60,038 bases of DNA, from NCBI GenBank assembly GCA_004335635.1, contig QAXH01005283.1, positions 32,725 to 92,762 of the forward strand, read 5' to 3'. Under the pieces are notes generated by a model. It saw only the letters and a program-made list of their open reading frames with translations. It did no database searches and was not told the origin of the DNA. Shown piece after piece: positions 47,001 through 59,600 of this stretch (the stretch's first letter is position 1; the number at the start of each line of letters is the position of its first letter). The DNA is from Chloromonas sp. AAM2 (lineage: Eukaryota; Chlorophyta; Chlorophyceae; Chlamydomonadales; Chlamydomonadaceae). Position numbers and translations under genes: made by a program.

Positions 47001-50000
47001 CGGGGTGCAACACCGCGTGCATCTGCATACTGCTTCACCGCAGGAAGGCGCTTGTCTGTTCACTGGGAGAGCACAAAGCACGTTGTGTAGGTAGATCCTG
47101 CTCCGGCCGCTCCACGCGTCTCTCTGTTGCAGAGCACATCGCTTGGCCGCCAAGCACTATGTTTGCTACCCTGTGTCAAACTATGAATTCCCTCACACTG
47201 ACGCGTGTGACAGCAACGGCCATGCACACGTGGCTGTTCACGTGCTCTTGCTGTGGGTTCACACCTTGCGTGCACTAGGCACCTGCCGAACGGCCTGCAA
47301 CGCTGCATGACTATTCTCCCTCGTCCGGCCTGCCCTGTGACTGCAGAGCCCCACTGAGGCGCCCCTGAGGTGGACCAGCGAGCAGTGCACACGCTGTGGC
47401 AAGGTGAGGGAAGGGCGGGGATTAGTTAGGCGGGAACGGGGCAGGGCAAGCGGCATCAGTGCCATTGAATTGGACACAATGGCAGTTCATCCCACCATTC
47501 CGGTAATCCAGCCACATCCTGCTCCTGGCGCCAAAAGTCGGGTGATTGCATCACCTGTTTCCACCTGACCGTAGCCTTGCCCCAGCCCCTGCCCTGCACC
47601 ATGCGCCCCCTGTGCCCTCAGGAGCACAGCCGGTGGGTGGGCACCGACCCGTCCGTGAGGCAGCTGATAGAAGCGGGCGGGCCGGGCGATGCAATGCGCC
47701 ACGCAAGGCACGTCAACACAAGAAACGTCCGAGCGGCTTTTCATCGATACTGCATCAAACACAACAAGGTGAGGCCACTGAGTTGATTCGTAACAGGCAG
47801 AATCCAACACAGAACCAAGTACCTTTCAATCAACGGTAGTTGTCTGTGGTGTGCATTTCAAACCGGCCTCCGCTGCACTGCTCCTGACACTCCCAGCCAA
47901 TGTGTGGATGTGTTTTGATGGGATGCACGTGCAGGGGCTGATGCCACCAACCATCCCAAACCGCCCAACTGACAACAGCACAGCATCAGGCCAGCAGGGC
48001 GGGTGGAGCACAGGCAGCACGAAGCAACATCCCCCCTCCGGGGCGCCACAGCAGGGGACCCAACACGGAACCAATACGCACACAGAAGGCAAGGCGCAGC
48101 AGGAAGACGGCCAGCAGGGGACCGGGTGGGGAGGGTGGATTGTGGACATGCATTCACTGCACGGGGACGGGGATGAGAGTCAGGGGGAGGGGGTGGCAGG
48201 CGCGGGCGGAGCGGGGCGGGAGGCGGCGGGGGACCCGTGGGCGGAGGACGGATGGCCTGCGTGTTGCTGCATGTACAAACAGGTGCGGGACAGGGGTGAT
48301 GCTTTTGCGGATGTGAGGGTTCATGCCAGTAGAGGTTGAACTAGTCAAAGGATACTGAGCCATCTGAGTCACGTCTTAGTAAAGATTGAAGCGCTGTGAA
48401 AAAGCAGTGATGAGGCATCACCAATGCCTGTTGACACAGCTCCATTGCACGCTTGGTGTTCAATGGGGGCTGAATCACTTGCTCTCTGACTCGCCTGAGC
48501 CTGACACAGACACCCGTCGTTTGCCTGGAGCTGTGCTCTGTTACATGCCACAGCATTCCTTGATTTTGTCTCATTTATCTGCCCTTTCATCTACCCCTCT
48601 CCTCCAGATGTCGTTGATGGAGCTTCAGACGTGGCTCAAGGTGTGCATGGACAACCGCTACATCTGGCTCGCGCTGCAGGCAGGCCAAAACAAACAGGTA
48701 AGACACAGTCGCTTGGGGATGCCTCAGACCTTGTGTTGGCGCCCGGCCTGGGTGACCCGGCCTGCTGGGAGCCCCGGCCTCAACTCTACCCTCGCAATCA
48801 GTCCACTGCTTGCACCATTGATCATGTCATGGATTGTACAAGCCATCAGTCGGCCCAACCCCTTAGCTAACCGCCACCTCAACCCCTGCCTAACCCCTTG
48901 CACCCCGCAGCTCCGGCCTGTGGCCTCGTCCCCTTCCTTCAAAGGTCCCCGGTGGTCCCCCGGGCCCGAGGACTGGACGGAGCGCCTGGCCGTGCCCAAC
49001 CCCAACCAGCATCGGGACCCCTACAACAGCACCGCCTGCGCCTACCAGCCGCTCACGCCCGAAAGACTGGAGGCGGCCTTCCTCACGGCCTGCTCCATCG
49101 CGTCCTGCTACTGCTCCGACACAGGCAGTGGGATACGTGAGTGCGGGCAGGGGGGCGAGCTATCTGGGTGTTTGGGAGCTGTCTGTCTGATGGGGTTGGG
49201 CAGGATAGTAGTAATGCAGGGGTCGCAGTGGATAGCAAAGACCAGCTGCAAAACAGGTGGATATTCAAGCTGCAAAACAGATGGATGTTCAAGCTGCAGC
49301 ACGGAGCGTGTTCCGTGACGACTTGTTGAGGCCAGCTGCAGTACGGACGAACAGGTGTTTGCTTCCTTTCCCGGGCCTCACCTCCGCCCTTGTGTGTGCG
49401 GTGCCACCTGGCCGCAGATGACAAGCCTGTGGCCGCTGGCGCCTCCTTATCCGCCACCCGGGGCAGGCTGGGACCCTCAAGGTGAGAGGACTGTGGGACA
49501 GATCAGACAAGCACATGACAAAGGTACATCAAACGTTGCCTAGGCCGAACTGTTCAGTTGTGTCATGGCGAGTGACTTGCTTTAATCCATCCCATACGTC
49601 GACATGTTTTTTGCCTTGTGGTTGCGCTGCTAGCTGACGCCTCAGTTTGCTGTTCAGACCTCATGGCGCGCCCTGGCGCATCCCGCTCACACTGTCTTTT
49701 GCCGCCCTTGCCCCGCAGCTACGGCACCCCCTTTGACGCGGGTGTCACACTCAGCAGCGCCACAACTCGGCGGGCTGGCGCGGCTCGCGGCATTGCCACC
49801 GCACCCGCGGCCCTGGCGACACTCAGGTGAAACACGGCCCTTGCCTGCGCGTGTCACGGATAGCGGTCTGTCCCTGAGCCGCTCCGACCGCTACCCAACC
49901 CTTGCCCAACTCTTGCCCTACCACAGGCATAATCCTCAACCCCCAACGCTTACCTTTCTGCACCTGCACCTGTCCGCAGGCCTTCCAGCGCGGTCGTGAG

Positions 50001-50809
50001 TCCCAGTAAGGGCGGCACACCCTTCTCCCTAAGCGGCATACGGGAGTCGCGCAGCGCACGTGAGTCGCACGAGGGTGCCGTGTGGCGCATGGAAACTGAG
50101 AGTCTGCATGATGCTGCAGCAGGGAGGTAGGCTCATGCGGTTGCATCCCTTACTCTTCCTAAACCTCCTACACCTCTGTACCACCCTGAGCCCTAACTAA
50201 GGTCAGTACCTGATGTGTCTCCCGTGCGCGACGTGTGTATCGTGCCGCAGGTGGTCTGAGCCAGGCTCACCGCGCCGCCGTGCCCACGCTCAACTTCCCC
50301 CAGTTCCTGGAGGCGCTGAGGCTAGTGGCCGAGGACATCAAGGGGCACCCGCAGGTAACGACAAGGGTGGGGTAAGGGAGGGGTAGGCAACAGGCCTGCA
50401 AACGCTCTTTCTTCATGGGAAGAGGACAACAGGCCAACGGGGAAGGCATCCGAAGACGTGCGGAACTGACAGCACCAGTTCTCACTGTGTCTTTCTCTCC
50501 AATGTACTTGACCTGATGGCTACACTTAGCCAGTATCCTGTGTCACCCAATCACACCTGCTCCACGGACTAGTTGTGGGCACACTCTCATTTGTTTCACC
50601 TCATCCTCACCCTGCAGCACTTGTACATGGTTGAGCGCAACCTCGCCTGCATCCTGCACGACCTCGTGACCCCCGGCTGCCCGCTGGAGGCACACCAGTC
50701 GCTGGCCAGCCAGGCGCCAACGGGCGGTACAGCCGCAGTGGCCAGGTCCCTGGCTGCGTATGGGCAGTCTCCGCAGGAGTCAGGGGGCGCGCGCACATGG
50801 GCACCCTGA
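44035..50809 (+). CDS. EF-hand and p25-alpha (TPPP-like) protein
   Basis: Eighteen exons in frame: 44035-44118, 44438-44515, 44878-44967, 45270-45345, 45672-45781, 46124-46213, 46461-46559, 46860-46961, 47347-47403, 47622-47768, 47935-48282, 48608-48697, 48911-49136, 49418-49481, 49719-49826, 49980-50059, 50251-50354 and 50618-50809 (stop), 714 residues. Exons 3-4 code a perfect EF-hand loop, DQDQDGMLSCQE, with acidic residues at positions 1, 3, 5 and 12. Exons 5-8 read as a p25-alpha domain: MSGMQAGAFQAMAKDLGWCD, RLRTNGVNI, MQFVQFMAALRAISVRK, YDAILYKVVGDGSAPPV. TPPP proteins bind tubulin, and algal members are mostly flagellar. A second half-module (TLNFPQFLEALRLVAEDI) lies near the C terminus, and exon 12 resembles the start of one. 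A CTRCGK pair is in exon 9. Exon 16 may continue past 50059, since the frame stays open. A flagellar role is inference. Confidence 0.8.
49243..49301. repeat. Tandem units of about 24 bp in an intron
   Basis: The block agctgcaaaacaggtggata recurs as agctgcaaaacagatggatg and then agctgcagcac in the intron after exon 13 of the TPPP-like gene. Confidence 0.7.
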
Positions 50810-50955
50810 GGCACGCACATGGGCACCCTGAGGCACGCACATGGGCACCCTGAGGCACGCACATGGGCACCCTGAGGCACGCTCATGGGCACCCTGAGGC
50901 ACGCTCATGGGCACCCTGACGCACGCTCATGGGCACCCTGAGGCACGCACATGGG
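50790..50955. repeat. 22-bp minisatellite, about 7 copies, over a stop codon
   Basis: The unit is cacatgggcaccctgaggca plus cg. The first unit contains the TGA that ends the TPPP-like protein (50807-50809), and the rest are in the 3' UTR. One copy has ccctgacgca. Confidence 0.95.
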
Positions 50956-51982
50956 CATGGGGCTATGGGGCTGGCTGACTCGAAACGATGTTGGCTCGGC
51001 TTATGTTCGCATCTGTCATGTCGAAAGTTGCTTCAAATTGGGCTGAGACACTTCGCTGCTGTGCGCTTAGGAACAGGCCTTGTAAGTAACCCACCTCTGT
51101 ATCAATTGCCCTGTCAAATAGAGCGCCTGTGAACTATCCTTACTCAATACGACCTACCAACAACAGAGCGCATTTGTGTGACCAGTGAGACTCGTCACAT
51201 GCCCTTTGTTCATAAATTTTTGAGCTTGCCTTCAAGGCTAATGCCCCATGCCAAGTCGAAATGCCAGGCGTTCATGTTGAGCTGGTACTCGTGCTTATGT
51301 GCGCGGTTGTGCCTTGGCCAGCCATGCATGCATATGTCTTGCATGCTTCAACAGTCGCGCAACATATTGTTTTGCGTTTTACTCCAATCTCTGGTCCAGA
51401 CATGCCCCTGGGAACTACTGGCATGGTAGAAGTGCAAGGCGTCAAGGTTCTTGTCTGCAGCATTCCACATGATTACGCACGTAGCACGTGTGCAAAGTTC
51501 ACAGCAGGCTGTTACATATCCAAGTCTGTGCGCGTACAGTCTGCAACCAGCTGCTTGGCGGCAAACACAGCGCATCAGCTATCCCGCCAAGACAACCCTA
51601 TGCACACCAGCAGCACACTGCACATGGAAGTGCTACTGTCCATGGAGGGGAGTTAGGATCATGGCCGCAAAGTGCAAAGCCAGCTCATATCGCTGCTAAT
51701 CGTGACTTAAACGGCACCATGAAGTTCAAAAGCCTCACATAGAACATCAGAGTGAACTGTCAGCAGCGTTAAACGAAAGGACTGAATTGAGTGTAAAAGG
51801 ATAGCAGCAATGTGAGCAAGAGTAATCGGTTCAAATGTGTGCGTGCCAATAGGCCATCAGGACGTGGGTCACATGTGTGTGTAGTCAGGCCTCCATAGTT
51901 GACTAACCACACACATCACCCGCCACATGGTGGCATAACAGCACAAACTGTGTGTGGTGGCTCACAGCTGGAGTGTGCCGTG
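50956..51982. other. Intergenic region between convergent genes
   Basis: Downstream of both the TPPP-like gene and the proteasome gene. TGTAA at about 51078 may be the poly(A) signal of the former. Nothing else was recognised. Confidence 0.45.
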
Positions 51983-52740
51983 TCAATCCATGCGCCCCTT
52001 GATTGTGCGGGTGATGAGCTTGTCCTTGGTGATCACATGCACGATGGAACCCCAGCCAGCAAGTGCATCCCTGTCTACACCTGCCAGCAGGCATTGTGAC
52101 AGCGTCTCAAACAGCTCCTCTGGCTCCATGTCTGGCCTCCACATGCTCTCACACATGCCATACAACGACTCCGGCGATGTACCCTGCACCATAAAGTCCT
52201 TGGCTGTTTCCATCGCACCAATGGAGTCCATGCCGCAGAGGTAGGGTGTCTCGTCCTCCTCCAGACCCGCAATGATGGGCCCAGTAAAGTAGGGTCCAAA
52301 CCGCCGCTCGTATTGTAGGGCTGACACAAGGTGGCCAAAGGTAGTGGGCCGCATGTTGCGCTCTTCTCTCAACTTGTATAGATTGTGTCTGCAGGCGCAG
52401 ATCGTTAGATCGTGCTGTTAGGTCTTTGGGGCGATGGCACGGATCAAACGCAAGCAAAGATACAGGTAGTCGCAGTTTGGAACAAAGCAATTAGTACTAT
52501 TGTTTTGTGTACGCAGTGGTGCTGGCATTACCTGAAGACAAGCTTTTCGTGCAGTGTCTGTGCATCAGTAGCGAGCCCAGACAGGCCGATGAACAGCTTG
52601 TCGTGCATCTTGAACACTTTCGGACAGTCGGTGGTGATGGTTTGCAGCTGCACGCCAAAGCGCAGGTCGCTACCGATGGCTACGCAGTTCTTGCCTGCCA
52701 TCGCCACAATGGCAGCGCCATTGTACTCAAAGATCGACAT
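51983..52740 (-). CDS. PBC1: 20S proteasome subunit beta type-3
   Basis: Two exons, 52740-52532 and 52388-51983 (GT-AG), encode 204 residues, the standard length. Beta-3 is a structural, non-proteolytic subunit of the 20S core in nucleus and cytosol. The start [20 protein letters not shown] lacks the propeptide-Thr of active beta subunits, as expected. Other marks are [69 protein letters not shown] and a C-terminal [14 protein letters not shown]. It is head-to-head with the SppA gene. Confidence 0.97.
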
Positions 52741-53616
52741 ATGTGCAACGCTTTAACTGCAGTCTAGTGCTCGTTCTGGTTTTGCTGTGTCGCAAGGGCA
52801 AACAAGGGCTTGTAATCTCGTCTGGGGTTGTTTGATCGAAATGTCCTGCCAACGAGCTGTTGCACCTCAGAGCAGCCAGCAGCCTTGTCCTTACCAAACT
52901 GGACTGGCCAGCAAATCTCAACGCGTTACTTCGGTTACCCTTGTTAGTCACGGGTCTCACCTCATTACCCTGGGTTTATAAGTGCTGCCAATAGACTGCG
53001 AAGGCACCCAGTGTTTCCATTTTGCTTGGCCCACCCACACGAATCCTGCGCCTGGGTCTGCGACAGGAGCGTGGCTTGCGTGGGCACGTTGTGCATCGTG
53101 GGCCACATCACGACATGGCAAGCACAGGAACACTCGTACAGAGGCAAGTGTTAGCTGCCACTGAATCCAAAGCCATCATTCCTCCCGTACTCACTGCACC
53201 AGTGGTTTCAGTGGGCACCCGCGTTACTGTATCAGTGCGCGCTCTTGCTACCCGCCAACCTGGACAACTGCTGCAAAACGTGTCAAGTGATGCTGCAGTA
53301 AGAAACAGTGGCTTTTATAATCGCTCTGTGGTACTGAGACACACCAACTGGGTCACAAGTCCGGCAATGACGCGTAAGCATCATGTTGCAAGAGGCGAAC
53401 TACCACATGAACGTGCAGTCATGAGCAGGCATATGCCCACTGAAACAGAGGCAAACCCGCAATCACCAAGCGTTTCATACATCAGGCACCTGTGCCAATC
53501 TACGTGCTGCATTAGGCGCCTGTGCTGCATTAGGCGCCTGTGCTGCATTGGGCGCCTGTGCCAATGCACCTGCTGCACTAGGCATCCCTGACATCCACAT
53601 GCTGTCCACACCACAG
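52741..53616. promoter_or_regulatory. Divergent spacer and unresolved SppA 5' region
   Basis: Holds the promoter of the beta-3 gene and the promoter and 5' exon(s) of SppA. An open frame from the ATG at 53115 starts MASTGTLVQRQVLAA and is rich in Ser, Thr, Val and Arg, like a chloroplast transit peptide. Its clear donor (GTAAGA after 53297) is out of phase with the first supported SppA exon, so it is not joined here. An 18-bp repeat (tgtgctgcattaggcgcc, 3 copies) lies at about 53500-53560. Confidence 0.45.
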
Positions 53617-56600
53617 GCTTCAGCCCACCTGGGACGGCATGCGGCGCAACACTGGGCGGACCCTGACCGTGCTCGGGGCAGGGGCAGTGCTCAGCTCCAT
53701 GGCCATGGCGGCGGCTAGGTGGCAGGCAGCAAGGGTGAGGCTACCGGTCTGACCGCTGCCTTTATGTGAAGCGACACAACAGCAGTGGGACACAACAGCA
53801 TTTTATGAACAATGCACGTTGCCATGACCACTGCACATTGGCTGGGAAGGGTCCAGAGTGCTCCTCAAGGTATGGATGCTCGTACACATCAGACAGTATG
53901 TCTTATCGCTGCAAGGTGTACAGTCAAGCCTTGCGGCCCTGGGCCTTGTCAATGCGTGGCCTGGCGATTCGTTGTGCGTGGCCAGAGAGCATCAACAGTG
54001 TTATGCCCATTGCCCAGTGTGATTGCCCATGACACCGCCCTGTTGCAAGGGCTCTTTGGCCACTTCTGCTTGTAACAGGCGGACAAGAAGCTCCCAGACG
54101 AGTTTGTGCTTGAGATCGACCTGACTAATCTCAAGCTTGTGGAGACCGGGCCCACCAGCCCCCTGGAGATTCTGCAGGGCGCACCCGGCAAACAGGTACC
54201 TGGTTCGAGCGGGAAGGTCTGGCCATGCAGCCTTCAAACCAGCGTGTGTGCTCTCAGGCTCCGCCAGCAGCTGGGCATGTCCGCTGGTGTCCTTGCACCT
54301 GTTCGTTCCGCCCGTGTACCGCAGTGAGCTGCAGGCGCCCTAGCCACCGTGTCAAACGCACCGTTGCCACCCGCTTGCCCTCAATACTTGACACACACGG
54401 TCACCTGCTTGCCCTCAATACTTGACACACACGGTCACCTGCTTGTCCTCAATACTTGACACACACGGTCACCTGCTTGCCCTCAATACTTGACACACAC
54501 GGTCACCTGCTTGCCCTCAATGGATCAATCATATAGCCATATAACCCTAAGTTCCGAATTTCATAGGATTCTGTGAGGTCTGCAAAATCAACCTGAGACC
54601 CCTACAATGGTACTCAGAGCTTGTGTGTCCGTTTTCCCCTGCGTTTGATCACAGCTCGAGCTGCGGAAGGTGGTGCGGGCGCTGGAGCAGGCGGGGCGGG
54701 ACCCGCGCGTCAAGGGCGTGCTGGCCAGGCTGGGGTCCAGGGACAGGCTGGGGGGCATGGCAACAATTCAGGTGAGACACCAGGGGCTGTGGGCGCAGCT
54801 CCCTGCAAGGTCGGTCGAGCCATCCTGTCCTGGGCTCAGATGCCGAGCTGGTGTCCACCCAGGTAGTCCGGCCAGGAAGGTGAATACAATCTGAGCCCAG
54901 TGCCTCCTTGGCTGTATGGCCCTCACTTGTGCATCAGCATCTGCTTGGCGTGCAGCCATATTCAGCCCAAATGCAATCTGATCTGACAGTCTGACTCAAC
55001 CCCAAGAACTGCTGTTCTTCCAGCGCATGTTTTTACCACTTTCCGACCCTGGCTCTGCCTGAGAACACCCCTCAGGAGTTGCGCAGCGCCATCCAATCGT
55101 ACCGCTCGCTGGCGGCCGCGCGGGGCGGGGGCGCGCCCGCCTTGGCCTTCAGCGCAGCGTTTGGGGAGGCGGGAACCAACGCAACCCTGGAGTATTACCT
55201 AGCTTCGGGATTTGATAAGGTCAGCCGCCAACGGATAGGAAAAGAGCTGGGACAGGACTCGTGGCCAATGTGTGGGCGGAGGGTGTGATTGTAGAGCTGA
55301 AGGCAAGGGACTCAAGGCGCTGACTGGGTTGCACTATCAGGAGCGCGCTGCCACCGTTCCCTTACCAGTGCTCTGCCGCAACCCCTTCTGTCAATGGCAC
55401 TGCTACTCGTACACTGACCAGTGCTCTCCCACGACCCCCTGTGTCAATGGCACTGATACTCGTACACTGACCAGTGCTCTCCCACGACCCCGTGTCAATG
55501 GCACTGATACTCGTACACTGACCAGTGCTCTCTCTTCCCGCTGCATCTTCCATCTGCAGGTTTACATGCAGAGCAGCGGCAGCCTGGGTCTGATGGGGCT
55601 GCAGACACAGATGCTGTTCTTCAGGGACCTGCTGGACAGACTCAAGGTAAGGAACGTAGCAAGGGACGGAGGGTAGGGCTTTGCATTCCCTATTCGACAG
55701 CGTAGCGGGCAAGAGAAGAAAAGGTCAGAGTTTGGGATTGGTTCACGGTCGCTTTAGCCCAAGTGGTATTTGCCTGCACCAGGGTCCGTACGTGTGCTCA
55801 GCTCTGTTCAATACCCTGTACCCTGTCACTCGCTACTGATGCTGGCCGCACCCTCTCATACTACTCATCATCCCCGCTTGCGTCTCTCTGCCTCTCCAGA
55901 TTCACCCGGTTGTGTACACCCGGGAGCGCTTCAAGACCGCCCTGCACACGTTCACACAGAGCAGCTTCACTCCAGAGCACAGGGAGAACGTACAGTCCAT
56001 CCTGCAGGTCAGCCGGGGCAGGGCCAGGGGCACGTGCAGTATCCATGTGTTGATGCCTGCCCATGCACCGCTGACAGCATGCCCGAAGATGGGGCAGAGC
56101 CCCCATGCAGTGTTGTCATGATTGCACGCTTGCCTGTTTTGCTTGAGAGAACGCGAACTCAGTGCATTTGTGTCTGTTCGCACTTGGTGCCTGGACCACC
56201 TGCTTGACTAGGCGCACACAACCTCAGTCGACTCATCTGTGTTCCGAGTACTGGGCCAAGCGACCCTGCCCGCCCGCCTGCCCATCTGCCCGCCCGCCGG
56301 CCATCTGCCCGCAGAGTCTCACGGGTCAGATGTGGTCGGGCATTGCCGCGTCACGGGGCCTGTCGGTGGCGCAGGTGCGAGGGGCGGTCGCGGCCGCGCC
56401 CCTCATGCCGCAGCCCGCCTGCCTGCCGCCCGCCCAGGGGGGCTGGGGGGTGCTGGATGGAGTCAAGTATTTGGATCAGGTGCGGCCAGGGTTTAGGGGG
56501 CAGGATCAGCAGTGAGGACACTGCGCTAAGTCAGACGGTGCATGATGCAAGGCAGGTGCAACTCAGACAGGCAGGAAGGTTGCTGCGTGAGCGCACTTCA

Positions 56601-59600
56601 GATAGAGCACGTGGCAAGAGAATTGCGACTCTGTAATTCAGTCGAGGTTGACAGACTCGGTCCCGACTCTTTGCCTAGCCCTTGGAGAACTATCTGAGTC
56701 GAAAGAATGCCCACCACCAGGCAGGCGTGCGCATCCCATCAGTTGTAGGGCAGGAGCCACGTGCCTGCTGGGTCTTCAGCCTCGTACGCCCTCAACCCCT
56801 TGCTGTTCAAACACCCTCCCTTGGGGCACAGGTGTGGAATGAACTGGTCAAGAGCCCTGCGCTGCTGTCCAAGGAGCGGTCCAAGGCCGCAGCTAAGGGC
56901 GGGGAGGGGGACACGGTGGATGATAAGCTGCAGAGAGTGCCCATAAGCAAGTACATACTGGTAAAGGCAAGTCAAAAGGGGGTGTCGGACAAACAAGGCA
57001 CATAATGGCTGGCGAAAGATGACCAGTGGGTTTGAGTGTCAGGTTTGCGGGCCTGCGAGTGCTTGCAGCAGACTCTCACCCTACTCCGCAGCCCTGATGG
57101 TGCTCAGCCCGCCACAGCGACCACCACTGCCAAGCCAGGCGTTCAAACTGCAAGTCCGGGCCACAAGGCGAAGGGATCATGCGTCCATGCTGATGATGGT
57201 GCTGTGTCCCGCCTGTGCAGGAGTTGGTTGAGGCAGCGGGAGTTCAGCCATGGGTGTCGGACAGTCCCTGGGGCGGGCTCATGCCCAGTGCTTGGCGGCA
57301 GGCGGCCAAACCACAGGTGGGCGACCGGGAGTGCAAGTGCAGAGGGTGGCCAGTGTCAGTGGCAGGACTGAGTGCGCCGAACTGAAGGTGAATGGACAGG
57401 TTGTCAGTGATGTCGTGCATGAGTCAGTACTTACCCCGATACTTGACAGGGTGTGTAACCTGCTGATGGCTTGATGGGCATAACGGATCGGGAAACGTTT
57501 TTTAACTTGTATAGCAAGGGTTGCACGGCACACGACTGTGTAGGCCGCAGTAAGCTCTTCAGATTTGTAAGACAAAAAGGGCCCAACAAGGCCACAAGAT
57601 GCTGACCAGCCAGCCAAGTCCAAATGCTTGCTTTCATTGCCTGACAATGAGCCCACATGCGGTTGTTTCCGCACGCTGGCCACATGCAGGGCGGTTTCTC
57701 CCCCGGTGCCCCACGCACCAGCGAGTCTGCCGGATGGGTGCCGCCCGCAGTGGGCAAGGGGCGGCCCAAGGTGGCGGTGGTGACGGCGGTGGGAACCATT
57801 GTGCAGGTGTGGACGTATGCGGGTGTGGTTCGGCTAGTTGGCAGTCAGCGGTCAGCTTATCTGTGTAGCTTATCTGTGTCTGGTTGAGAGCCTTTCTGTG
57901 TCTGCTCACAAGGCTTGCAGCAATGGTCAGCTGGAACAGGTCGGCGGTGGCTGATGGGTTGGAGTGGGTGCGGAGAGCCGCTGCGGTGACAGTGGGCGCG
58001 TGCCTTGGGGATGATCCTTGCCCGAGTTGGCTGACGCATGTTCCCTTCCTGTGTGTGGTGCTCATGTTCCCTTCCTGTGTGTGGTGCTCATGTTCCCTTC
58101 CTGTGTGTGGTGCTCAGGGGCCTGTGGCTCCAGGCGGCCCGCCGGGACAGAAGGTGCGTGCATGGCAGTCGGAGTGCGCAGGCGGCACAATAACCCTGCC
58201 GTGCATCATCAGCCGCCATGCCCATGTTCAGTACACACACATGTGACAGGTAGCACTTGTTAGTTACCAGGCAGGAGGAACGTCTGCCATTGATGGTAGG
58301 CTTGGAGCACCAACGTCACCTGACGCAGGTTGCACTGAAGCACGTGTCTAGCACGGTTGGGTCTGTTGGTCTGCCCGAGCCTTGTGACGTGCTGTGCGCC
58401 ACAGACCGCCAGCCTTGAGCGCTTGCCCGGTGCAGATGATAGACGCGTCCCGTCTGTCCGCTCAGCTGCTTCAGCTGGCGGAGGCGCGGGACGTGAGCGC
58501 GGTGGTGCTGCGCGTCAACAGCCCGGGCGGCAGCGCGCTCGGGTCAGACACCCTACACCATGCGCTAGCAAACCTGAGGGCAAAGGGCAAGACGCTTGTG
58601 GTCAGCCTGGGGGACGTGGCGGCCTCGGGGGGGATGTTCATGGCGGTGAGCTTGGTGGGGCTGACACGGATCGAGCTGGTGTGTGTGTTCATGCTTACGG
58701 TGGTGGCGCCGGTGCACGGAGCATGCTCCCTCAACCCATTCACTTGCACATAGTGTGTCTTATTGCCGGCTTAGCAGTTTCCTGTGTTGTCGTGCTGTGC
58801 AACTACACGGCGGCGCGGGATGGTGCATGCGGGAGATGCGCTTTTGGGCCTCGCACACGAAAATGCTCTTTCGGAATAAGCATGGCGATGGCGTGAGTGT
58901 GCGGCATGTCCCCTCTGGCCCACTGTTGTGATTGCTATCATTCAGCCGGACAGGAAAGACACGGGGATAGCGCTGGTGTATGTGTGAGGCACGGGCTAAG
59001 CCCTGTGTGTCCTGACCAGTCCTTGTTTGGGCCCGCCCTTGGGCCCGTTCTCGAATAAAGTTTGTCCTATCACTCCTATCACTAGGTGGGCTGTGCAGCT
59101 TTGTATGCTTTGCTGTGTCCTGTCATGTGCACTGTGCAACTCCACACACACTTCGACACGACATGTCGTCCATCTGAGCACCCTGTTGCGTGCATTGCAC
59201 AGGTGGCTGGTGACCGCATCATTGCACAGCCCGGGACCATCACAGGCAGCATCGGGGTGGTCGTAGGTGAGCAGCACGAACTAACGCTGAAGCAGCATGT
59301 GCGTAGTGCGCACCAGATGTGGGGCAAGGGCCAGGGACAGCTGCATAAAAAACCAACGCCTTGCCATAAGAGATTTTCCACTCCTTGCTGCATCATCCAT
59401 AACGCGTGCTGATGTTTTCATTACCGTGCTGGTGTTTGCTGGTGTTTGCTGGTGTTTGCTGGTGTTTCCTGTTGCTGTATGTTAATCGATGTGCTGCCTG
59501 ATGTCATGCAGGCAAGCCGGACGCCAGAGAGCTTCTGACAGATAACGGTGGGTGGAGCTGAGCTGGTTCTTATGAGCTGTCAGTCTTTTCAGGTCTGTTC

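Noticed and set aside
54378..54520. CRISPR-like array
   Set aside because: The copies are adjacent with no unique spacers, lie in a nuclear intron, and no cas genes are present.
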